Below are positions 57,944 to 64,000 of a stretch of DNA of 64,000 nt, one piece after another. The stretch's first letter is position 1; each line of letters starts with the position of its first letter. Both the position numbers and the translations under genes were made by a program. The stretch lies in NCBI GenBank assembly GCA_024703915.1, contig CP087969.1:1178001-1242000 (forward strand), written 5' to 3'. Source of the DNA: Massilia sp. H-1. Its GTDB lineage: Bacteria > Pseudomonadota > Gammaproteobacteria > Burkholderiales > Burkholderiaceae_D. Under the pieces are notes generated by a model. The model was not told the DNA's origin, did no database searches, and saw nothing but the letters and a program-made list of their open reading frames with translations.

Positions 57944-58545
57944 ATGTTAAAACGTCCATATTTTCTAGGAATCATCCTCGGTTTCTTCATGGTGAGCGCC
58001 CAGGCTTAGCTCGCCACGCGACCAGTACGACGCGGACGTGCGTGACGCTGCTGCCCGCTATGCGGAAGACCGCGCCATCTGCAACGATGAGCGCAACCAG
58101 GGCCAGCGCATGAAATGCCTGCGCGCCGCGAAAGAAGAAAACAACAAGATGCTGGCTGAGGCGAATTCGCGCCGCGGCCCTGAAACCCACGATAACCAGC
58201 GCGGCGGTGCCTGCAACGACTGCGGCCGCGTGCTGTCGGTCAACGTCGCCACCCGCAAGGGCGAAAGCAATGCGCTCGGCCTGATCGGCGGCGGCGTTGT
58301 CGGCGGCCTGCTGGGTAACCAGGTTGGCGGCGGCACGGGCAAGAAAGTGGCGACGGTGGCCGGTGCGGTCGGCGGCGCTTACGCTCAAGAAGAAAATCCA
58401 GGAAAACGCCAATTCGACCAAAGTGTGGAATGTGGAAGTCGAATACGAAAACGGCCAGCGCCGCACCTTCGGCTTCGAACACGACCCGCAAATGCAGCGC
58501 GGCGACCGCGTGCGCAATGCGGGCAAGTCGATCACCCGCATGTAA
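57944..58545 (+). CDS. Glycine-zipper 2TM exported protein
   Basis: This is about 200 residues with a signal peptide (FLGIILGFFMVSAQA). A Cys-bearing charged part follows (AICNDERNQGQRMKCLRAAK), then a glycine zipper, LIGGGVVGGLLGNQVGGGTG. The tail VWNVEVEYENGQRRTFGFEH is typical of SlyB/17-kDa-antigen-like proteins. Envelope integrity is the likely role. GCCGGC is read GCTTAGC at 58004. CAGGAG lies before ATG 57944. Confidence 0.88.
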
Positions 58546-58560
58546 AAACCGTCTCGCAAT

Positions 58561-58602
58561 AAAAAACACCGTCGCGGCTCACGCCGCGACGGTGTTTTTT
58601 TA
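58561..58602. terminator. Bidirectional terminator
   Basis: AAAAAACACCGTCGCGGC pairs with GCCGCGACGGTGTTTTTT across a short TCAC loop. It sits between the converging glycine-zipper and acyl-CoA dehydrogenase genes. Confidence 0.92.
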
Positions 58603-58613
58603 TGCGCGAACGC

Positions 58614-60407
58614 TTAGAACTGGTCTTCGGAGAGCGCCAGCACGCCGAAGCACTGCCTTCCACGATCGCCGTGCGCAGGCCCGATGCCTGGCTCAGGATA
58701 TGGTCGGCAAAGAAGCGTGCCGTGGCGATCTTGGCCTTGTAGAACGACGCATCGCCCGTGCCTTCCTGCAGGCGCTGCTGCGCCACCAGTGCCGCGCGCG
58801 CCATCATCCATCCGCCCAGCACGATACCGGCCAGTTTCAGGTACAGCACGCTGCCCGAGAACACGCCCTTGATATCGGTCTTCATGTTCCCTGCCACATA
58901 GTCGATCACGGCCTCGAGCGCCACGCTGCCTTCGGTCAGCGCGCGGTGGATCGCCTTGAAGTCGGCGCCCTCTTGCGTGGCCAGTTGCGCTTCGGTCGTG
59001 CGTACCTGGGCCAGGATCGATTTGGCCACGGCGCCGCCGTCGCGCACCGTCTTGCGGCCGACCAGATCGTTGGCCTGGATCGCGGTGGTGCCTTCGTAGA
59101 TCGTCAGGATCTTGGCATCGTGGTAGTGCTGCGCGGCGCCCGTCTCTTCGATGAAGCCCATGCCGCCGTGCACCTGCACGCCGTCGCGGGTGACGTCTTG
59201 CGACATTTCGGTCGCCCAGCCCTTGATGATCGGGACCAGGTATTCGTACACGGCCAGGTTGGCCGCGCGCGTATCCGGGTTTGCGTCGTGGTGAGCGATG
59301 TCGCTGATGCTTAAGCGCCAAAGTACGCCAGCGCGCCCCGCCTCGACCTGCGAACGCATCGACATCAGCATGCGGCGCACGTCAGGGTGGTGAATGATCG
59401 ATACCGGACCGGGCGAACCGGCCAGGTCGCGCGACTGCACGCGGTCCTTGGCGAACGCCACTGCCTGCTGGTAGGCGCGGTCGGCCAGGCCGACGCCCTG
59501 CATGCCCACGCCGAAGCGGGCCGCGTTCATCATGATGAACATGTACTCGAGACCGCGGTTCTCTTCGCCCACCAGGGTACCGATGGCGCCGCCGTGGTCG
59601 CCGAACTGCAGCACCGCGGTCGGGCTGGCCTTGATACCCAGCTTGTGTTCGATCGAGACGCAGTGCGCATCGTTGCGCGCGCCCAGCGTGCCGTCGGCAT
59701 TGACCATGAACTTCGGCACGATGAACAGCGAGATGCCCTTCACGCCCGGCGGCGCGTCCGGCGTGCGCGCCAGGACCAGGTGCACGATGTTCTCGGCCAT
59801 GTCATGCTCGCCGTAGGTGATGAAGATCTTGGTGCCGAACACCTTGTAGGTGCCGTCGCCCTGCGGCACGGCGCGGGTGCGCACGGCGGCCAGATCGGAA
59901 CCGGCCTGCGGCTCGGTCAGATTCATGGTGCCGGTCCATTTGCCGGAAACGAGCGGCTCGAGGTAGGTCGCCTTCTGTTCATCGGAGCTAGGCCGTCAGC
60001 AGCGCTTCAATCGCGCCATCGGACAGCAGCGCCACCAGCGCAAACGAAATCGAGGACGCGTTGAGCATCTCGATGCACGGCGTGGCCACCAGCTTGGGCA
60101 AGCCCTGGCCGCCGAATTCCACCGGGTGCTGCACGCCCTGCCAACCTGCTTCCGCGAAGCTCTTGAAGGCTTCCTTGAAACCCTTGGCGGTGGTGACCTG
60201 GCCATCGTGCCAGAAGCTCGGATCCTTGTCGCTGGTCCAGTTCAGCGGGGCGACGACGGTGCCGCAGAATTTCGCATTTTCTTCGAGTACCGCTTCGACC
60301 GTGTCGGCGGTGGCGTCTTCGCAGCCAGGCAGCGCATTGACGGTCGACAGTCCTGCCAGTTCGTTCATCACGAACAGCATGTCTTTAATGGGGGCGTTGT
60401 AGCTCAC
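58614..60407 (-). CDS. Acyl-CoA dehydrogenase
   Basis: This is about 597 residues. The FAD domain shows GWQGVQHPVEFGGQGLPKLV, MNLTEPQAGSDLAAVRTRAV, FGTKIFITYGEHDM and VQVHGGMGFIEETGAAQHYH, with DAKILTIYEGTTAIQANDLV near the active site. The extended C-terminal helical domain fits the long FadE-like group. It oxidises acyl-CoA and passes electrons to ETF, whose genes lie upstream. GTG 60407 follows AGGAGATC. Errors are at 59310 (GCCGGC read GCTTAAGC), 59988 and near 58650. Confidence 0.93.
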
Positions 60408-60430
60408 CTTGATCTCCTAGTTTTTTGACG

Positions 60431-60480
60431 AAAAAAACGCATCCCGCCATGGGACAGTGCCTCATGGTGGAATGCGTCTT
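60431..60480 (-). terminator. Terminator between etfA and the acyl-CoA dehydrogenase gene
   Basis: ACGCATCCCGCCATG pairs with CATGGTGGAATGCGT, allowing G-T pairs, and is followed on the minus strand by seven T. The etfBA operon therefore ends here. The dehydrogenase has its own short leader, or relies on read-through. Confidence 0.8.
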
Positions 60481-60491
60481 TGCGCTGATGA

Positions 60492-61426
60492 TTAACCGAG
60501 TTGCTTGACCAGGTCAGGCACGACTTCGAACAGGTCGCCCACGATGCCGTAGTCGGCTACCGAGAAGATCGGTGCTTCCGGATCCTTGTTGATCGCAACG
60601 ATGGTCTTGGAGTCCTTCATGCTTAGGCCAGATGCTGGATCGCGCCCGAGATACCGACGGCAATGTACAGCGACGGCGCGACGATCTTGCCGGTCTGGCC
60701 AACTTGCCAGTCGTTCGGCACGAAGCCTGCGTCGACCGCGGCGCGCGACGCGCCCATGGCTGCGCCCAGCTTGTCGGCCAGCGGCTCGAGGATCTTGAAG
60801 TTGTCGCCCGAGCCCATGCCGCGGCCGCCGGAAACGATGATCTTCGCTGCGGTCAGTTCAGGACGGTCCGACTTGGCCAGTTCGCGGCCAACGAAGGTCG
60901 ACTTGCCCGAATCGGCAACAGCGGCAACCGCTTCGGTCGCAGCCGAACCGCCGGTGGCGGCAGCCGAATCGAAACCGGTGGTACGCACGGTGATGACCTT
61001 GACCTTGTCCGACGACTGCACGGTGGCGATCGCGTTACCGGCGTAGATAGGACGCTCGAAGGTGTCCGGCGAATCGACCTTGGTGATTTCCGAGATCTGG
61101 GCCACGTCCAGCTTGGCGGCCACGCGCGGCAGGATGTTCTTGCCGTAGGCGGTGGCTGGCGCCAGGATGTGCGAGTAAGCGCCATGATCGCCAGGACCTG
61201 CTCGGCCACGTTTTCGGCCAGGCCGTCGGCGTGGTGGGCGGCGTCGGCGACCAGCACCTTGGTGACGCTTAAGGATTTGCGCGGCTTGCGCGGCGGCGGC
61301 GCCGCAGTTGCTGCCAGCGACCAGGATGTGGACTTCGCCACCGCACTGCGCAGCAGCGGTAACGGTGTGGTGGGTGCTTCCCTTCAGGGATGCGTTGTCG
61401 TGTTCTGCGATGACTAATGCGACCAT
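60492..61426 (-). CDS. etfA: Electron transfer flavoprotein alpha subunit
   Basis: This is about 310 residues. It starts [20 protein letters not shown], then [20 protein letters not shown]. The FAD site is [40 protein letters not shown] and [20 protein letters not shown]. With EtfB it carries electrons from acyl-CoA dehydrogenases to the quinone pool. GCCGGC is read GCCTAAGC (60627) and CTTAAGC (61268). AGGACA lies before ATG 61426, 13 bases from the etfB stop. Confidence 0.96.
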
Positions 61427-61439
61427 GATCTGTCCTTTA

Positions 61440-62194
61440 TTAAATAACTTTGGCTTCGGTGCGCAGCTTGGCAACCAGGGTTGCGGCGTCCGGAACCTTG
61501 ATGCTTAAGCCGAGCGCTTGGCTGGCTCGACAACTTTCAGGGTCTTCAGGCGCGCGGCCACGTCAACGCCCAGATCTTCCGGCTTGACGACGTCGAGCGG
61601 CTTCTTCTTGGCCTTCATGATGTTCGGCAGCGTCACGTAGCGCGGCTCGTTCAGGCGCAGGTCGGTGGTGACGATGGCTTAAGCAGGGCCAGGGCCAGGG
61701 TTTCCAGGCCGCCGTCGACTTCGCGGGTAACGGTGACTTTACCGTCTTCCAGCACGACTTTCGAGGCGAAGGTCGCCTGTGGCCAGCCCAGCAGGGCTGC
61801 CAGCATCTGGCCGGTCTGGTTGGAATCGTCGTCGATGGCTTGCTTGCCCAGGATGATCAGCTGTGGCTGCTCTTTGTCGGCCAGCGCCTTGAGCAGCTTG
61901 GCCACGGCCAGCGGTTCCAGGTCAGCATTGGTTTCGACCAGGATGCCGCGGTCGGCGCCAATGGCCATACCGGTGCGCAGGGTTTCCTGGCACTGGGTCA
62001 CGCCGCAGGAAACGGCGATCACTTCGGTCACCTTGCTTGGCTTCTTTCAGACGCATCGCTTCTTCGAGTGCGATCTCGTCGAAAGGATTCATCGACATCT
62101 TGACGTTGGCGATATCGACGCCGCTGCCATCGGACTTGACGCGTACTTTGACGTTGTAGTCGACAACGCGTTTGACGGGAACCAGGACTTTCAT
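61440..62194 (-). CDS. etfB: Electron transfer flavoprotein beta subunit
   Basis: This is about 250 residues. [20 protein letters not shown] starts the chain. AMP-site stretches are [40 protein letters not shown] and [26 protein letters not shown] sites read GCCAAGC (62036), GCTTAAGC (61679) and GCTTAAGC (61503). All lie in codons that the family fixes, which makes this gene a clear test of the error pattern. First gene of etfBA. Confidence 0.97.
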
Positions 62195-62388
62195 AGGTAT
62201 GCCTTTGGGAAATGGAATTGGTGACGTTTGCTAAAGTGGCCTAGATTATAAGAGGAAAATGCTTTCAACACTAAATTAAAGCACGATCGTGCGATTTTTA
62301 ACTAGAGGAAAACGCCTAATAGTCGGGGCCTCTTCGTGATGTGGAAAACGATGTGGGGAAGGACCATGCCTGCCCCATTGAACAAAGC

Positions 62389-62646
62389 TTATTTGCGGCG
62401 CATCAAAAACGTGAATTCGTAGCCGTTTTGGGAGTGCGACAACAGGGCGTTGCCGGTTTGCTTCATGAATGCCTGGAAGTCGCGCACGGAACCGGAATCG
62501 GTTGCGACGATTTTCAGTACTTCGCCGGTTGCCATCTCGGCCAGCGCCTTCTTGGCTTTCAAGATAGGCAGTGGGCAATTGAGACCGCGCGCATCAAGTT
62601 CCTTTTGGAAGTCCATGATTTCGTTGTCGAACGTGGTATCGCTCAT
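62389..62646 (-). CDS. TusA/SirA family sulfur-carrier protein
   Basis: This intact frame of 85 residues carries DARGLNCPLPILKAKKALAE, with the Cys-Pro-x-Pro sulfur-accepting site. TDSGSVRDFQAFMKQTG and FTFLMRRK follow. Members carry persulfide sulfur for tRNA thiolation or cofactor synthesis. The paralogue group is uncertain. ATG 62646 gives the family length. It lies between etfB and alaS, with no evident operon partner. Confidence 0.92.
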   Translation of the reverse strand: MSDTTFDNEIMDFQKELDARGLNCPLPILKAKKALAEMATGEVLKIVATDSGSVRDFQAFMKQTGNALLSHSQNGYEFTFLMRRK

Positions 62647-62903
62647 CGAATGCTCTGCTGGGTTGGTTGTCGTGCTCACAGAAGTCAATATACCTGAAAT
62701 CGGCAAATTTGACGCACCGCACCAATATATAGTTTTTTTGTTGCATGGTCACAACGACAATGGACATGTCGCAATGGCCACGATCTAAAACAGTTTACAT
62801 AGGGGAGACAGCGGAGGGGAAGGCGAAAATGCAGGAGGCATAAGACGCTAGGTAAAACCTACTAATTGCGAGGCGGTAAGTACATTGTACGAGCCGCCAG
62901 CAC

Positions 62904-63003
62904 ATCGCCCTCGCGCCAAGGCGGCCCTCGGCGGGGCCCATAGCACATATGCTTTACCTTGGCGCTAGCGTGCTATGGGTCCCCGCCTGCGCGAGGACGA
63001 TGT
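62904..63003. repeat. REP-like imperfect inverted repeat
   Basis: CATCGCCCTCGCGCCAAGGC and CGGGGCCCATAGCAC on the left match, inverted, GTGCTATGGGTCCCCGCCTG then CGCGAGGACGATG on the right. A central AT-rich loop (CATATGCTTTACC) separates them. It overlaps the 3' end of alaS. The rest of 62647-62903 holds no gene I can see. Confidence 0.75.
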
Positions 63004-64000
63004 GGTGGTGTTTACGCGCTGGGCGACCCAGGCTGCCACGCCTTGCAGCGCGGCTGGCAGGCCGCTCGGATCGGTGCCATCGCTTGCGCCATATCGGGAC
63101 GTCCGCCGCCCTTGCCGCCCACCTGCTGGGCCACAAAGTTGACCAGCTCATGCTACCTTGACCTTGCCCGTGGCGTCGGCCGTCACGCCCGCGATCAGGC
63201 TAACCTTGCCGTCGGCCACGCTGGCCAGCACGATGGCGGCCGTTTTCAGCTTGTCCTTGAGCTTGTCCATGGTCTCGCGCAGGCGCGCCACGTCGGCGCC
63301 GTCGAGCGTCGCGGCCAGCACCTTGATGCCGTTCACGTCCACTGCCTGGGTCACCAGTTCGTCGCCCTGCCCTGCAGCCAGTTTCGACTTGAGCGCGGCC
63401 AGTTCTTTTTCCAGCGACTTGACGTGATCCTGCACCTGGGCGATGCGGGCCGTCAGTTCGTCCGGATTGGTTTTCAGGGCGCTTACCGCTTCCTTCCAGG
63501 TTGCGGTCGAGCGACTGCACCAGCGCCAGCGCGCCTTCGCCGGTCACCGCTTCCACGCGGCGGATGCCGGAAGCGACGCCGCCTTCGGCCACGATCTTGA
63601 ACAGACCGATGTCGCCGGTGCGCTGCACGTGCACGCCGCCGCACAGCTCTTTGGACGAGCCGATGTCGAGCACGCGCACTTCGTCGCCGTATTTTTCGCC
63701 GAACAGCGCCATCGCGCCATGCTTGACGGCGTCGTCGAACGACATGTGCTGCGCCAGCGTCGCCTGGTTGGCGATGATTTCGCGGTTGACGATGGTTTCG
63801 ACCTTGCTGATTTCTTCGGCCGTCAGCGGTGCGTTGTGCGAGAAGTCGAAGCGGGTGCGTTCAGGATCGACCTGCGAACCTTTTTGCGCCACGTGGCCGC
63901 CCAGCACTTCACGCAGCGCCTTGTGCATCAGGTGCGTGGCCGAGTGATTGCGGATGGTGCGCGCGCTTGCCTTCGTCGACGTTGGCGTTGACCGCGTCGC
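62965..64000 (-). CDS. alaS: Alanyl-tRNA synthetase, 3' part
   Basis: The C-terminal 340 or so residues enter from the right edge. The editing-domain zinc line reads [21 protein letters not shown] coiled-coil ([18 protein letters not shown]) and the C-Ala domain ending [14 protein letters not shown] follow. It charges tRNA-Ala and clears Ser/Gly mischarges. Errors: CTGAAG read CTGGAAG near 63498, GCCGGC damaged at 63153, and an indel near 63083. Repairing the last gives [16 protein letters not shown], with the stop at 62965 inside the REP-like repeat. Unrepaired it stops at 63012. Confidence 0.93.

Noticed and set aside
61440..62194. etfB split into two separate genes
   Set aside because: The second piece starts mid-domain, and one GCCGGC repair at 62036 joins the pieces into a normal EtfB.

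Overview
The window looks like a GC-rich chromosome segment from an Oxalobacteraceae-type betaproteobacterium close to Massilia, Duganella or Janthinobacterium. I infer this from gene content (rpsP-rimM-trmD-rplS, etfBA beside an acyl-CoA dehydrogenase, DUF3579, a nag/chitin cluster with a TonB receptor) and from protein wording. I could not run a database search. I saw no rRNA, tRNA, CRISPR array, prophage or insertion sequence.

Layout. Positions 1-13.8k hold housekeeping and stress genes: DUF488 protein, thioesterase, DUF378, CbpA-type DnaJ, diheme cytochrome c, a secreted three-domain beta/gamma-crystallin protein, MATE exporter, a lipoprotein, an S9 peptidase, CsbD, a methyltransferase coupled to an M1 aminopeptidase, and an HDOD protein. 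Positions 13.8-25.6k hold an orphan FliT-like gene, a FimV-like protein, fumC, an S4-domain gene, a bufABCD-type metallophore operon, a YjfB-like gene, mobB, a gspA/exeA-gspB pair and a LysR regulator. Positions 25.7-28k hold two tandem small exported paralogues, a DUF2807 repeat protein and a perfect 27-bp hairpin. Positions 28.2-46.2k form an amino-sugar/chitin block. It contains a sugar kinase, GntR, nagA, a SIS-type deaminase, ABC importer parts, a GH3 hexosaminidase, an MFS carrier, an ABC ATPase, a TPR protein, GH18, a cupin-like protein, a TonB receptor and a second GntR. Positions 46.5-50k hold an S41 peptidase, a GH16 beta-glucanase behind a LacI-type palindrome, and an SDR. Positions 50-64k hold a CBS protein, DUF3579, CobD/CbiB, a CoA-pyrophosphatase-type Nudix, the rpsP operon, a TM2 protein, a putative metalloprotease lipoprotein, a glycine-zipper protein, an acyl-CoA dehydrogenase, etfA, etfB, a TusA-like gene and the 3' part of alaS.

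How the chitin block fits together (inference from families). The TonB receptor would take chitooligosaccharides across the outer membrane. GH18 and the GH3 enzyme would cut them, and the ABC and MFS carriers would bring sugars into the cytoplasm. The BadF-type kinase, NagA and the SIS deaminase would convert GlcNAc to fructose-6-phosphate. The GntR proteins probably repress the set, and both key promoter regions share a TACCA-N6-TACC motif.

Sequence quality dominates interpretation. Most longer genes are broken by indels or in-frame stops that conserved protein context shows to be errors. Many sit where the protein requires GCCGGC but the text reads GCTTAAGC, GCCTAAGC, GCTTAGGC, GCCTAGC, GCCAAGC or similar. 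Gene spans below therefore run from the inferred true start to the inferred true stop, across these errors. Symbols are given only where the family identity is clear.
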